A stretch of 51,942 bases of DNA from an uncultured Roseicyclus sp. (GCA_937139335.1 CAKZPN010000032.1:1-51942), one strand, 5' to 3'; shown: positions 17,086-26,374, numbered from the stretch's first letter. The notes: generated from the letters alone by a model not told the origin. Translations and numbers: made by a program.

Positions 17086-18182
17086 AGCTCCGCCTCCATC
17101 TCGGCGATGAGCGTCGAGCAATAATGCTCGAACCGCGCGCCGGGCTGCTGGCTGTCCAGGCGCGGCTTCAGCGGGTCGGGCGCGGTGATGGCGGAGCCTG
17201 ACAGCGCCTCCAGCACGGCGTGGCCGCAGAACGGCACATGCGCCTCGGAATAGCCCCCCTCGTGGGTCAGGACGAGCTTGCCGTCGCAAAGGTCCGCTGC
17301 CGCCTCCATCGTCATCTCGGTCAGCGCGCGGAACGTGTCGGAGGTGGCCATCATCCGCCCCAACGGGTCCACGCCCGAGGCGTCGAAGCCGCAGGCGACG
17401 ACGATCACGTCGGGCTGGAACGCGTAGAGCTGCGGGACCACCAGCCGCTCGAAGGCTTCAAGGTAAGTTGCGTGCCCGCCGCCGGGGGGCAGCGGGATGT
17501 TGAGGTTGAAGCCTTCGCCCGCCCCCGCACCGCGATCCTCGAAATCGCCCGAGTCGCGCGGGTAGTTGCGTTCCTGGTGGATCGAGATAGTCAGCGTGTC
17601 GGGGCGCTCGTAATAGATCGCCTCGGTCCCGTTGCCGTGGTGCACGTCCCAGTCGATGACCGCGATCCGGTCGGCCAGCCCCGCGGCGCGCGCGGCCTCG
17701 GCGGCGATGGCAATGTTGTTGAGCAGGCAGAACCCATTGGGGAAATCCGGCAGGCAGTGGTGTCCCGGTGGCCGCGACAGGGCGTAGGTGTTGGTCATCC
17801 GTCCTTGCAACACGTCGAAGAGCGCCGCCTTGGTCAACCCGGCCGACAGCGAGGCGAGGGCGAAGCCGTCGGGGCCGAAGGGCGTGCGAAGGCCGAGCTC
17901 GCCGCCGCCCTCCGCCGATTTCTGGCGGAACGTGTCGACGTAGCTCTGCGGGTGAATGCGCAGCAGGTCTTCCTCGGTCGCGGGTTCCGCGCCGGGCGTG
18001 GCAAGCTCCGCCATCAGGCCCGTCACCTCGACCAGGTTGCGGAAGCGGCGCTTGGTCTCGGGGTTTTCCGGCAGGCCGGTCCCGGTCGGGGGTTGCATCA
18101 GCCCGCCCACCGGCACCAGAAAGCTGTAGTTGCCGCCCGAATGCCAGAAGCAGCGTTCGTTGACGTAGAAGCCGGTCGTCAT
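17082..18182 (-). CDS. Class II histone-deacetylase-like amidohydrolase
   Basis: A 366-residue Zn hydrolase of the HDAC/acetylpolyamine amidohydrolase superfamily. Visible are RPPGHH (137-142, the tandem catalytic histidines), the Zn ligands D179 and H181 in [11 protein letters not shown]267 in [12 protein letters not shown], and the GGY active-site tyrosine near 327. The bacterial enzymes deacetylate acetylpolyamines or other acetylamides; the substrate here is unknown. The start at 18182 has AAGGGGGAC upstream; an extension to 18290 runs through the divergent gene region and is rejected. Confidence 0.9.
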   Translation of the reverse strand: MTTGFYVNERCFWHSGGNYSFLVPVGGLMQPPTGTGLPENPETKRRFRNLVEVTGLMAELATPGAEPATEEDLLRIHPQSYVDTFRQKSAEGGGELGLRTPFGPDGFALASLSAGLTKAALFDVLQGRMTNTYALSRPPGHHCLPDFPNGFCLLNNIAIAAEAARAAGLADRIAVIDWDVHHGNGTEAIYYERPDTLTISIHQERNYPRDSGDFEDRGAGAGEGFNLNIPLPPGGGHATYLEAFERLVVPQLYAFQPDVIVVACGFDASGVDPLGRMMATSDTFRALTEMTMEAAADLCDGKLVLTHEGGYSEAHVPFCGHAVLEALSGSAITAPDPLKPRLDSQQPGARFEHYCSTLIAEMEAEL

Positions 18183-18283
18183 GCACGTCCCCCTTCGCGT
18201 GGTTTCTGGACTATGGCGGGCAGGCCCGGGCCCTGTCCATGGCGGAATCGGCCATGTGGAAAACTCCGGGAGTAGGTTGCGCA

Positions 18284-18541
18284 ATGGCAAGAGATCTGCC
18301 CGATCTGAGCGATCTGGCGGTGCCGGGTGCAGAGTTTCGCATCCGCGCCACCCCCAAGGCCGCCCGCGACCGGATCGAGCCGGGCGACCCGCTGCGCGTC
18401 TACGTCACCGCGCCGGCCGACAAGGGGGCGGCCAATGCAGCCGTGCTCGCGCTGCTGGCCAAGGCGCTGGGCGTGGCGAGGACACGGCTCACGCTGCTGC
18501 GCGGCGCCAGTGCACGCGACAAGCGGGTCCGCCTCGACTGA
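18284..18541 (+). CDS. YggU/DUF167 family small protein
   Basis: An 85-residue protein with the DUF167 pattern FRIRATPKAARDRI, then PLRVYVTAPADKGAANAAVLALLAKALGV, ending with a basic strand (LLRGASARDKRVRL). I start at 18284 (MARDLPDL) with GGGAG upstream; the frame is open back to 18239. Biochemical function is unknown for the family. It is divergent from the deacetylase-like gene. Confidence 0.8.
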   Translation: MARDLPDLSDLAVPGAEFRIRATPKAARDRIEPGDPLRVYVTAPADKGAANAAVLALLAKALGVARTRLTLLRGASARDKRVRLD

Positions 18542-18544
18542 AGA

Positions 18545-18784
18545 CTAGCCGCGTTCCAGCCGGTAGACGCCCTCGGGCAGGTCGAGCGCCGCGGCAAGGT
18601 CGCGGACCTGCGCCATGGACAGCGTCACCACATGTTCGCGGTCCGTCCGCGCATCGTATTGCGTGACCGTCACGCATTCCGCGAAGCTCGCGATGGCGAC
18701 GTCTTCCTGCAACGGCTGGCCGTCCCCGCCCTCGTCGACGATGGTGATGACGGTCGCGTCGAATTCGTGCTCGATGGTGAACAT
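18545..18784 (-). CDS. Conserved-looking small protein of unknown function
   Basis: A 79-residue acidic protein, MFTIEHEFDATVITIVDEGG at the start and LAAALDLPEGVYRLERG at the end. It has no signal or membrane helix and a single cysteine. The frame is open much further upstream, but only the part from 18784 avoids overlap with the M48 gene. It is convergent with yggU (3-bp gap) and divergent from the metalloprotease. I do not recognise the family with confidence; coding is inferred from frame quality, tight packing and a balanced sequence. Confidence 0.65.
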   Translation of the reverse strand: MFTIEHEFDATVITIVDEGGDGQPLQEDVAIASFAECVTVTQYDARTDREHVVTLSMAQVRDLAAALDLPEGVYRLERG

Positions 18785-18907
18785 GGGTCGGAGCCTAGGG
18801 GTGCCGCCGCCGGCCCGCAAGGGCGCGACCTGCCGGAGTGCCAGTTTCCGGCGACATTCCCGTGATCGGGGCTGGACCCTGCGCGCGGGGCGGCTAGGCT
18901 CCCGCCC

Positions 18908-19642
18908 ATGCCCCGGATGACCGTCCCCCTGCGCCTGCCCGCTCTGATCGTCTGTGCCGCCCTGATGCTGTCGGGTTGCGTGCAGATGGCGGCCCCGCCG
19001 CCATCGCCTCTGCCGCAGGGCGACATGGCCGCCCGCGCGCGCCAGGCGGTCCTGAACTTCGATGAGGTCGTGACCCGTGTCGAACCTGTCGCCGAACAGG
19101 TCTGCCGCGAAGAGACGCCGGACCAGACCTGCGATTTCGCCATCTACGTCGACCGCGCGCCCGAAAGCGGCGTGAACGCCTTTCACACCATCGATCCGCA
19201 GGGCCGACCCGCGATCATCTTCACGCTGGGGCTGATTGCCGTGGCGCAGAACACCGACGAACTGGCTTTCATCATGGGCCACGAGGCGGGCCACCACATC
19301 GGCCGACACCTGCCCCAGGGCAGGCTCCAGGCGGCCGAAGGGGCGCGGGTCTTTGCCGACCTGGCGCGCGCGCGCGGCGCCACCGCCGTCGAGATCGGCG
19401 AAGCCGCGCAGATCGGCTCCTTCGTGGCGTCGCGCGAGTTCGGCCAGCGGGCGGAGCTCGAGGCTGACGCTATCGGCACGATCATCGCGGCGCGGGCGGG
19501 CTACGACCCGATCCGGGGCGCGGCCTTCTTCACCGTCATCCCCGATCCGGCGCGCGAGTTCCTGTCGACCCACCCGCCGAACGCGGCCCGAATCGAAATC
19601 GTGCGCAGCACGCTGCGGGCGATGGGCCGCGCCGCCCGCTGA
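18908..19642 (+). CDS. M48-family zinc metalloprotease lipoprotein
   Basis: A 244-residue protein with a lipobox LSGC (C24), so probably an outer-membrane or periplasm-anchored lipoprotein. The peptidase domain has the HExxH zinc motif HEAGH (125-129) and the third ligand E185 in ELEAD, as in M48 (HtpX/BepA-like). The final segment includes FLSTHPPNAARIE, the HP motif common in BepA/LoiP-type proteins. No TPR domain follows, unlike BepA. It probably degrades misassembled envelope proteins (family knowledge). The first ATG (18908) or M4 may be the start. Confidence 0.88.
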   Translation: MPRMTVPLRLPALIVCAALMLSGCVQMAAPPPSPLPQGDMAARARQAVLNFDEVVTRVEPVAEQVCREETPDQTCDFAIYVDRAPESGVNAFHTIDPQGRPAIIFTLGLIAVAQNTDELAFIMGHEAGHHIGRHLPQGRLQAAEGARVFADLARARGATAVEIGEAAQIGSFVASREFGQRAELEADAIGTIIAARAGYDPIRGAAFFTVIPDPAREFLSTHPPNAARIEIVRSTLRAMGRAAR

Positions 19643-19650
19643 GCCTGACC

Positions 19651-19664
19651 TTGATCTGCGTCAA
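19651..19664 (+). promoter_or_regulatory. FNR/FnrL-type binding site
   Basis: TTGATCTGCGTCAA fits the FNR/CRP-family consensus TTGAT-N4-RTCAA and lies in the larger palindrome CCTTGATCTGCGTCAAGG (19649-19666). It is 75 bp upstream of the first DUF6455 ATG. A loose -10 (near 19686-19691) would put the site near -41, the position for class II activation. This indicates oxygen-dependent control of the two genes downstream. Confidence 0.75.
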
Positions 19665-19738
19665 GGCACGCCAATCGCGCACGCATACCGTTTGCCCGCA
19701 AGGATGGGAGCCTTTCAGGCAGCAAGGGGATACCGCGC

Positions 19739-19993
19739 ATGCATTCCAACATGACCCGCGCCCGTCACGAGGCGCTGATGACCCGCATGGCCGAAACGCT
19801 CGGCACCGATCTGGACGATGCCGAACTGCGCGGCGACCTGCCGCCCGAGGCGCGCGACGACATGCTGAGCGCCTGCGCCGGCTGCGCCGACCCCGCGGCC
19901 TGCGCCCAGTGGCTCGACCAGCACCACGAGGCAGAGAACGCGCCGGGCTTCTGCCGTAACCGTGACATCCTGCACGATCTTGCGACGGACTGA
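19739..19993 (+). CDS. DUF6455-like four-cysteine small protein (copy 1)
   Basis: An 84-residue cytoplasmic protein. It has an N-terminal helical region and a cysteine cluster CAGCADPAACAQWL (C46, C49, C55) plus C72 in GFCRNRD, giving the pattern C-x2-C-x5-C-x16-C. AAGGGGA precedes the ATG at 19739. The next gene has the same cysteine layout. The function is unknown; the cysteines could bind Fe-S or zinc. The FNR box upstream suggests a role under low oxygen. Confidence 0.82.
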   Translation: MHSNMTRARHEALMTRMAETLGTDLDDAELRGDLPPEARDDMLSACAGCADPAACAQWLDQHHEAENAPGFCRNRDILHDLATD

Positions 19994-20020
19994 GTCCGCC
20001 CCCCGCGTGCGGAGGCCGAG

Positions 20021-20305
20021 ATGACCCAGACCCACCCGCACCCGCTCGGGCCGGAAAACCGCCATTACTGGCTTGCCGTCACGATGGCGCAGAAGACCGG
20101 CGCCGACATGCAGACGGCGCTGGAGACGGGCGTGATCAGCCACGGGGACTGGGCGACGCTGGTGCAGCGTTGTCGCGGCTGCGGCTGGACCAACGGCTGC
20201 AATCACTGGCTGTCGACGCAGGGCAAGGCGTCGGCCGACGTGCCGGAGGCCTGCCCCAACGCCGACGTCTTCGCCCGCGTGCTGGCGGCACTGACGGCTA
20301 GGTGA
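20021..20305 (+). CDS. DUF6455-like four-cysteine small protein (copy 2)
   Basis: A 94-residue paralogue of the preceding gene, 27 bp downstream with its own GGAGG. Cysteines are C51, C54 and C60 in CRGCGWTNGCNHWL and C78 in EACPNADV, so C-x2-C-x5-C-x17-C. Outside the cluster the two proteins share little beyond a NHWL/AQWL aromatic-Leu and a similar C-terminal helix. It probably shares the FNR-controlled transcript. It is convergent with rimO, 16 bp away. Confidence 0.82.
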   Translation: MTQTHPHPLGPENRHYWLAVTMAQKTGADMQTALETGVISHGDWATLVQRCRGCGWTNGCNHWLSTQGKASADVPEACPNADVFARVLAALTAR

Positions 20306-20321
20306 GCCGGCGGATTGAGCC

Positions 20322-21689
20322 TCAGCCCAGCCTGCGGCCCCAGAGGTCGTAGTCGCTGGCCTCCTCCACCTCGACCTCGACCAGGTCGCCCGGGGCCAGC
20401 CCCTCGAAATTCTCGTCGATGAAGAGGTTGCCGTCGATCTCGGGCGCGTCCGCCATGGTGCGGCAGGTCGCGCCCTCATCGTCGACCGTGTCCACCAGCA
20501 CGGTGATGTGGCGCCCGACCTTGGCCGCCAGCTTCGCCTCGGAAATCGCCTGCGCCCTCTCCATGAAACGTTCCCAGCGGTCCTGCTTCACCTCGTCCGG
20601 CACATGGTCGGGCAGCGCGTTCGACCGCGCGCCGGCGACATTCTCGTATTGGAAGCAACCGATCCGGTCGAGCTGCGCCTCGTCCAGCCAGTCGAGCAGC
20701 GTCTGGAACTCGGCCTCCGTTTCGCCGGGGTAGCCGACGATGAAGGTGGAACGCAGCGTGATGTCGGGGCAGTCGCGCCGCCAGGCCGCGATCTCGTCCA
20801 GCGTGCGCGAGGCGGCGGCTGGCCGCGCCATGCGCTTCAGCGTGTCGGGATGGGCATGCTGGAACGGGATGTCGAGATAGGGCAACAAGCCGTTCGCCGG
20901 GTCCGCCATCAGCGGGATCAGCTCGCGCACATGCGGGTAGGGATAGACATAATGCAGGCGCACCCAGGCCCCCAGCGTGGACAACCCGCGCGACAGCTCG
21001 AGGATGGGGAACTTCTCCTCGCGCCCCTTCCAGTCGGTGCCATAGGCGGAGGTGTCCTGGCTGATCACCAGCAATTCCTTCACTCCCGCCGCGACCAGCT
21101 TTTCCGCCTCGCGCAGCACCGCGGCCACCGGGCGCGACGCCAGCCGCCCGCGCATGTCGGGGATGATGCAGAACTTGCACTTGTGATCGCAGCCCTCGGC
21201 GATCTTCAGGTAGCTGTAGTGGCGCGGCGTCAGTGACACGCCGGTGGCGGGCAGCAGGTCCACGAACGGGTCGGGCGCGGGCGGCACGGCGGCATGGACG
21301 GCGTCGAGCACCTGCTCGTATTGGTGCGGCCCGGTCACGGCCAACACCTGCGGATGCGCGCCGGTGATGTAGTCAGGCTCCGCCCCGAGGCAGCCGGTGA
21401 CGATCACCCGCCCGTTCTCGCGCAGCGCCTCGCCGATCGCGTCGAGGCTTTCGAGCTTGGCCGAATCGAGGAACCCGCAGGTGTTCACGATCACCGCCTC
21501 GGCCCCGGCATAGTCGGGCGAGATCGCGTAGCCCTCGGCGCGCAGCCGCGTCAGGATGCGCTCGCTGTCGACCAGCGCCTTGGGGCAGCCGAGCGAGACC
21601 ATCCCGATCCGGGGCTGTCCGGGGCGGGCGGCGTCGGGCACTTGCGCGCGCGCGAGGTCGGGACGCAGGAGGGGCGGGTTCTGGCTCAT
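20322..21689 (-). CDS. rimO: Ribosomal protein S12 methylthiotransferase RimO
   Basis: A 455-residue radical-SAM enzyme that adds a methylthio group to Asp89 of ribosomal protein S12. The N-terminal UPF0004 cluster cysteines are C35 ([10 protein letters not shown]), C71 (NTCGFLDSA) and C100 (VTGCLGAEP). The radical-SAM cluster is C167, C171 and C174 in [15 protein letters not shown]-terminal TRAM domain ([19 protein letters not shown] at the end) matches RimO rather than MiaB. The start is at 21689 ([10 protein letters not shown]); the open frame to 22313 runs through asmA and is not coding. Confidence 0.96.
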   Translation of the reverse strand: MSQNPPLLRPDLARAQVPDAARPGQPRIGMVSLGCPKALVDSERILTRLRAEGYAISPDYAGAEAVIVNTCGFLDSAKLESLDAIGEALRENGRVIVTGCLGAEPDYITGAHPQVLAVTGPHQYEQVLDAVHAAVPPAPDPFVDLLPATGVSLTPRHYSYLKIAEGCDHKCKFCIIPDMRGRLASRPVAAVLREAEKLVAAGVKELLVISQDTSAYGTDWKGREEKFPILELSRGLSTLGAWVRLHYVYPYPHVRELIPLMADPANGLLPYLDIPFQHAHPDTLKRMARPAAASRTLDEIAAWRRDCPDITLRSTFIVGYPGETEAEFQTLLDWLDEAQLDRIGCFQYENVAGARSNALPDHVPDEVKQDRWERFMERAQAISEAKLAAKVGRHITVLVDTVDDEGATCRTMADAPEIDGNLFIDENFEGLAPGDLVEVEVEEASDYDLWGRRLG

Positions 21690-21831
21690 GGCGCCCGCAG
21701 ATAGCGCGTTGCGGGCCTGCGCGAAAGGGGGCAGCACGCGGTGTTGATCCGCGCGGGGCGGCGCGCAAAATGGGGTGCACAAGGCGCTGGTCTTCGCGCT
21801 AGGATCGCGCAAAAGGGCAGGGGCATCTTTC

Positions 21832-23829
21832 ATGCGGTGGTTGGTACGGGTTCTGGGCGGTCTGGCCCTTTTGGCGATCCTGTCGGTGGGGGCGCTGGTC
21901 GCCCTGCCAAGCGAGCGGATTGCGAGCCTCGCCGCCGACCGGCTGGGCACGGCGCTGGGCCGCGAGGTGACGCTGGCGGGCTCTGTGCGCCCGACGCTCT
22001 GGCCGCATCTGGGCGTCCGCGCCGAGGGGCTGCGCGTCGGCAACCCGGCCTGGGTCAACGAAGGGCCGCTGATCGCGGCGGAGGCGCTGTCGGTTCGCGT
22101 GCCCTGGGCCTCGGTCTTTTCCGGCGATATCCAGATCGACGAGGTGACACTGGTCGCGCCCGAGATCACGCTGGTGCGCAGCGCGGACGGGCAGGTGAGC
22201 TGGGACATGGCCGGCACGTCCGGCGCCGGGACCGGCGGGCCGGAACCGGTCGGCGCGGGCGAGAGCCGACAATTCGGCATCACCGCGGCCGAAATCACCG
22301 GCGGCACCTTCACCTACATCGACCAGGCCGCCGACCAGAGCCTGCGCATCTCGGAGCTTGATGCCCGGCTCGGGTTGCCGTCCTCCGGCCCCGCGACGAT
22401 CGAGGGCAGCGCCGAGGTGAATGGTACCGCCTTGAACGTATCCGCGACGCTCGCCGCGCCGCACGCGTTGGCCGAGGGCGCGTTGAGCCCGATCGTCGCG
22501 GCGCTCGACTGGCAGGGCGGCGCGGGCAGCTTCGACGGCACCTTCGGCCTTGCCCCGGCACTGGACGGCACGCTGGAGGTCGAGGCGAGCGACCTTGGCC
22601 CGCTGCTGGCGATCCTCGGCGCGGCGATGCCGGAGCTGCCGCAGGGCTACGGTCGCGAGCGGTTGGCGCTGGCGGGGCAGGTCACGCTGGCCAACGAGGG
22701 CAGCGTGCATCTGCGCGGCGCGCGTCTGACGCTTGACGAGACCGAATTGGAGCTGGACCTCGACATCACCCAAGGGGCGGAGCGGCCGATGATCCGCGGT
22801 ACGGTCTCCGGCGCGCGGCTGAGCCTGCCCGACGGCGAAAACGGTGCGGGCGGTGGCACGGGCGCAACCGGCGAAGGCTGGTCGCGCACGCCCATCGACG
22901 TCTCCGGCCTGTTCGCGGCCGATGCCGAGATCGCGCTGGCGGTCCAGCAGATCGAGGGCGCGGGCGTCACCCTCGGCCCGGTCGATCTGCGCGCCACGCT
23001 CGATCGCGGGCGGCTCGTGCTCGATATCGAACGCATCGGCGCCTATGGCGGCGTGCTGGCGGGCGAGGCGGTGGTGAACGGGCGCGGCGGATTGTCGGTG
23101 CGCAGCGACCTTCTCTTCGCGGGCGTCGACCTGAACCCGCTGCTGACCGACCTTGCGGATTACGACCGGCTCGAGGGCACCGGAAGCATGAGCCTGCAGG
23201 TGCTGGGCGTTGGCAATGACATGGCGACGCTGATGACAAGCCTCGAGGGTGAGGCCGATTTCGCCTTTGGCTCGGGCGCGATCCGAGGGCTCGACCTGGC
23301 CGGCATGATCCGCAACTTCGACGCGTCTTATCGGGGCGAAGGCGCGCGCACGGTCTATGACCGGGTCAGCGCGAACCTCACCATCGCGGGCGGCGTCGTG
23401 TCGAACGACGACCTGCTGCTCGAGGCGCCCTGGGGCGAGGTCGCGGGCGAGGGCACCGTGAACCTCGGCGCGCAAACGCTGAGCTACCGTCTGACGCCCG
23501 AGGTGATGCGCGGCGAGGATGGCGCCTCGATCCGGGTTCCGATCCTGATCTCGGGCGCCTGGTCCAACCCCACGATCCGCCCCGACCTGGAATTTCTCGC
23601 TGAGCAGGAATTGGCCGAACAGCGCGAACGCCTGGAGGCCGAGGCCCGTGCCCGCCTTGACGAGGAGGCCGGTCGGTTGGAGGAAGAGGCGCGCACGCGG
23701 GCCAACGAGCTGCTCGGCACCCAGTTCGACGCCGACACCACCGGCGACGAGGCACGCGACGAGATCGAACAGCGCCTGCGGGAAGAGGCGGAACAGCAAC
23801 TCCTGCGCCTCCTGGGGCGCGGCGACTGA
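21832..23829 (+). CDS. AsmA-family envelope protein
   Basis: A 665-residue protein with one N-terminal membrane helix ([21 protein letters not shown]) and a long beta-rich periplasmic body. Near the N-terminus is the AsmA pattern [18 protein letters not shown]...[15 protein letters not shown]. The C-terminal third carries [13 protein letters not shown]..., and it ends with an unusual charged helix (roughly 590-650) rich in Glu, Arg and Ala. AsmA-like proteins take part in lipid transport or outer-membrane homeostasis. The start at 21832 is preferred over an upstream ATG at 21775 because the membrane helix then begins the protein and GCAGGGGC precedes it. Confidence 0.9.
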   Translation: MRWLVRVLGGLALLAILSVGALVALPSERIASLAADRLGTALGREVTLAGSVRPTLWPHLGVRAEGLRVGNPAWVNEGPLIAAEALSVRVPWASVFSGDIQIDEVTLVAPEITLVRSADGQVSWDMAGTSGAGTGGPEPVGAGESRQFGITAAEITGGTFTYIDQAADQSLRISELDARLGLPSSGPATIEGSAEVNGTALNVSATLAAPHALAEGALSPIVAALDWQGGAGSFDGTFGLAPALDGTLEVEASDLGPLLAILGAAMPELPQGYGRERLALAGQVTLANEGSVHLRGARLTLDETELELDLDITQGAERPMIRGTVSGARLSLPDGENGAGGGTGATGEGWSRTPIDVSGLFAADAEIALAVQQIEGAGVTLGPVDLRATLDRGRLVLDIERIGAYGGVLAGEAVVNGRGGLSVRSDLLFAGVDLNPLLTDLADYDRLEGTGSMSLQVLGVGNDMATLMTSLEGEADFAFGSGAIRGLDLAGMIRNFDASYRGEGARTVYDRVSANLTIAGGVVSNDDLLLEAPWGEVAGEGTVNLGAQTLSYRLTPEVMRGEDGASIRVPILISGAWSNPTIRPDLEFLAEQELAEQRERLEAEARARLDEEAGRLEEEARTRANELLGTQFDADTTGDEARDEIEQRLREEAEQQLLRLLGRGD

Positions 23830-23845
23830 GACGGGGAGACGCGGG

Positions 23846-24328
23846 ATGCGGAGAATTACGGGTGCGCTGGCGGTTCTCGTCCTGCTGGGGCTGGCAGCCT
23901 GCGGCGGGCGCAACGACAGCGCGGCACCGGCCGGCCTCTACCCCGGTGAGACGCCGCAGATGCGGGCGCTGGTCAGCCGCTACGCGCGGGTCCACGACAT
24001 CCCCGAGCCGCTGCTGCACCGCGTGATCCAGCGCGAAAGCGACTACCGCGCCGACGCCCGAAACGGCCCATACTATGGGCTGATGCAGATCCTGCCGCAA
24101 ACCGCGCGCACCATGGGCCACAACGGCCCGCCGGAAGAGCTTTTGAACGCCGAGGTGAACCTGCAATACGCCGGCCGCTACCTGCGCGGGGCGTGGCTGG
24201 TCAGCGACGGCGACATCGACGAGGCGGTGGGCTGGTACGCGCGCGGCTACTACTACGAGGCGCGCGACCGCTGCCTGCTGGTGGCGACCGGCCTCAACAC
24301 GCGAGAGATCGCGCGGCATTGCCGCTAG
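23846..24328 (+). CDS. Lipoprotein lytic transglycosylase (SLT domain)
   Basis: A compact 160-residue lipoprotein: lipobox LAAC (C19), short linker, then an SLT domain. The catalytic residue is E64 in VIQRESDYRADA; YYGLMQILPQTARTMG follows, and the ARGYYYEARDRCLLV end replaces the usual AYNAGxGxV element. It lies 16 bp after asmA, so it is probably cotranscribed with it. It cleaves peptidoglycan near the outer membrane. It is the second SLT enzyme in the window and lacks the low-complexity insert of the first. Confidence 0.88.
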   Translation: MRRITGALAVLVLLGLAACGGRNDSAAPAGLYPGETPQMRALVSRYARVHDIPEPLLHRVIQRESDYRADARNGPYYGLMQILPQTARTMGHNGPPEELLNAEVNLQYAGRYLRGAWLVSDGDIDEAVGWYARGYYYEARDRCLLVATGLNTREIARHCR

Positions 24329-24331
24329 GCG

Positions 24332-24697
24332 TCAGCTTTCCGCGACGCGTTGGCAGATCACCAGCCGGTTGCCGAACGGATCGGTGAGGCGCATCTCGCG
24401 AAAGCCCCAGGGCATCTCCTCGATCCCCGGACGCAGGTTCGGATAGTCCCGCGCGCCAAGCTCCGCGTGGAGCGCGTCAAGATCGTCCACTTCGATCCTG
24501 AGCGCGCTGCCTGGCGTCGCGTCGCCGTGATGCCCGGAAATGTGCAGTTCGCACGCCCCGCGCCGCACCGCGAGGTAAAGCGGGAACTCCGGTCCGAAGC
24601 GATGCTCGAACACCACCTCGAAGCCGAGCCAGTCGATGTAGAAGGCGCGCGCCTCGGCCTCGGAGAAGCTCCGCAGGATCGGGATCGGCGGCTTCAC
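24332..24697 (-). CDS. Glyoxalase-superfamily (VOC) protein, coupled to gcrA
   Basis: A 121-residue single-domain protein of the bleomycin-resistance-like type (PIPILRSFSEAEARAFYIDWLGFEVVFEH..., ELHISGHHGDATPGSA, and RLTDPFGNRLVICQRV). I start at GTG 24697, which overlaps the gcrA stop as GTGA (24694-24697); the ATG at 24757 would read inside gcrA. Coupling to gcrA is structural evidence for coexpression, although no functional link is known. Antibiotic binding is possible but unproven. Confidence 0.8.
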   Translation of the reverse strand: MKPPIPILRSFSEAEARAFYIDWLGFEVVFEHRFGPEFPLYLAVRRGACELHISGHHGDATPGSALRIEVDDLDALHAELGARDYPNLRPGIEEMPWGFREMRLTDPFGNRLVICQRVAES

Positions 24698-25311
24698 CGG
24701 CGCCGGTCGCGGCGCGAGGACATCGGCTGGAACGCCACGCCCACATGCGCCTCGCAATAGGGTTTGCCCTGCTGCACCGGCAGCCCGCAGAAATAGAAGT
24801 CATCCGTCGCGGGATCACCGATGGGCCATTTGCAGGTCCGCTCGGTCAGTTCCATCAGGCTGATGCGCTTGGCGGTCTTTTCGACCTCGTGCACCTTTGC
24901 CAGCGCCTCGGGGCTGATCTCGTTGGCCGAGGGCTGCGGCGGAAGCGGCTGGCCGGCCGGCACGATCTGCTTGCGCAGCGGTGTCACGTTCGAGGGGCGC
25001 GGGGCAGGTTCGGGCTCGGTCACGGCGTCGGGCGTTTCCGGTTCGGCCGGGGCGGAGCGCGTCTCGGGCTTGCGCGGCTGAGCGGCCGGGCTCGCCTCGG
25101 CCTCGGTCGAATTGACGGGTTCGGGCGTCGCCTTGGCCGCGGCGCTGGCGCCCGGTGTGCCGCTGACGCGGTTCGACAGGCCAAGCCGATGCACCTTGCC
25201 GATCACGGCGTTGCGCGTCACGCCGCCCAACTCCTTGGCGATCTGGCTGGCCGATTGGCCTTCCGACCACATCTTTTTCAGCAGGTCTACGCGTTCGTCG
25301 GTCCAGGACAT
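24694..25311 (-). CDS. gcrA: Cell-cycle regulator GcrA
   Basis: A 205-residue GcrA. The N-terminal helix-turn-helix DNA-binding domain starts MSWTDERVDLLKKMWSEGQS and continues through VTRNAVIGKVHRLGL (31-45). A Pro/Glu/Ala-rich linker (about 50-150) follows, then a C-terminal domain with CKWPIGDPATDDFYFCG and YCEAHVGVAF, the part that binds sigma-70 domain 2 in the family. GcrA activates genes whose promoters carry CcrM-methylated GANTC sites. AGGAGAC precedes the ATG. The downstream VOC gene overlaps it by 4 bp. Confidence 0.95.
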   Translation of the reverse strand: MSWTDERVDLLKKMWSEGQSASQIAKELGGVTRNAVIGKVHRLGLSNRVSGTPGASAAAKATPEPVNSTEAEASPAAQPRKPETRSAPAEPETPDAVTEPEPAPRPSNVTPLRKQIVPAGQPLPPQPSANEISPEALAKVHEVEKTAKRISLMELTERTCKWPIGDPATDDFYFCGLPVQQGKPYCEAHVGVAFQPMSSRRDRRR

Positions 25312-25355
25312 GCCCGTCTCCTGATTGCTGGGCCGTCATGGCCCGCCCAAGGTCC

Positions 25356-25367
25356 CGTCATATGACG
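25356..25367. promoter_or_regulatory. Perfect palindrome in the gcrA leader
   Basis: CGTCATATGACG is a perfect 12-bp palindrome centred about 50 bp upstream of the gcrA ATG, between a candidate promoter and the gene. It could be an operator; the regulator is unknown. Confidence 0.4.
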
Positions 25368-25392
25368 ACCCGGGCGCGGAAATTAAAGCCCC

Positions 25393-25420
25393 ATTCTACC
25401 CTCCCCCCCGCCCGGCGCAA
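25393..25420 (-). promoter_or_regulatory. Candidate sigma-70 promoter for gcrA
   Basis: On the minus strand, TTGCGC (25420-25415), a 16-bp spacer and TAGAAT (25398-25393). Transcription would start near 25386, giving a leader of about 75 nt that contains the CGTCATATGACG palindrome. The match is moderate and unverified. Confidence 0.38.
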
Positions 25421-25432
25421 GGGTGGGCAGGC

Positions 25433-26374
25433 TCAGGCGCTGCGGCGGTTGACCGCTTCGCGCCAGGCCAGCAGCGCCGCGCCTGCGATGATGGTCGCGG
25501 CCCCGACCAGGCTGAACGGTGTGGGGATCACCCCGAACAGCGCCGCGTCGTAGAGCGTGGCGAAGACGAGGGTGAGGTAGGAAAAGGGCGTGATGAAGCT
25601 GGCGTCGGCCCGCGCCATGGCGTTCACGAAGAAGCCCTGCGCACAGGCCATCACGAGGCCGATGGCGGCAAGCCCAGCCCATTGCGCCGGCGTCGGCGCC
25701 TGCCAGACCCAGATCACGGCGCATCCCGCGATCACGAGGCCGATGAAGTTGTTCACGAAGAGGATCTGCAGTGGGCGTTCGCGCCCGGAGAGCCGCTTGA
25801 TGAAGATCAGCTCCAGCCCCAGCCCCAGCGCGGCCCCCAGCGCCAGCAGCGCGCCCGGCTGCATCGCCTCCGTCCCCGGCCGGATCAGGATGACGGCGCC
25901 GACCATGGCAATGAGCGCCGCGAGCCAGCGCCACTTGCCGACGCGCTCGCCAAGCAGGGGAATGGCCAAGATCATGCCGAACACCGGGTTGAGGAAGCTG
26001 ATCGCGGTCGCGTCCGACAGCGGGATCGCGGCGGCGGCGGCGAACATCAGCGACACGCCGGCCCAGCCGCAGAGCGTGCGCGCGATATGCGTCTTCACGT
26101 CCGGTCGCGTCAGGCGCGGCCGCAGCGCCGCGACCGTCGCCGAGATCGCGAGGAAGGCGAACAGGAACCGCCCGAAACTCACCTGCAACGGGTGCAGCGG
26201 CGGCCCCAGCGCGTCGGTGCCGAGCGCCTTGGCGATCAGCGTCGTCGCCGCGATGAAACCGGTCGCGCAGAGCATCAGCGCCACGGCGAGCCCCGGTGCG
26301 GGCCTGTGCAGCGCCGGCGGCACCGCGCCTGCGGGGATCGACCCTTGCGGGGACACCGGAGCGGGTGCGGTCAT
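25433..26374 (-). CDS. DMT-superfamily transporter, two EamA domains
   Basis: A 313-residue polytopic protein with about ten hydrophobic helices in two EamA halves. The end of each half has the family-style sequences (PLSDATAISFLNPVFGMILAIPLLGERV and FITPFSYLTLVFATLYDAALFGVIPTPFSLVGAATIIAG). Such proteins export metabolites or amino acids; the substrate is unknown. Its ATG overlaps the stop of the alpha/beta hydrolase gene by 4 bp (26371-26374), so the two are coupled. Confidence 0.88.
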   Translation of the reverse strand: MTAPAPVSPQGSIPAGAVPPALHRPAPGLAVALMLCATGFIAATTLIAKALGTDALGPPLHPLQVSFGRFLFAFLAISATVAALRPRLTRPDVKTHIARTLCGWAGVSLMFAAAAAIPLSDATAISFLNPVFGMILAIPLLGERVGKWRWLAALIAMVGAVILIRPGTEAMQPGALLALGAALGLGLELIFIKRLSGRERPLQILFVNNFIGLVIAGCAVIWVWQAPTPAQWAGLAAIGLVMACAQGFFVNAMARADASFITPFSYLTLVFATLYDAALFGVIPTPFSLVGAATIIAGAALLAWREAVNRRSA

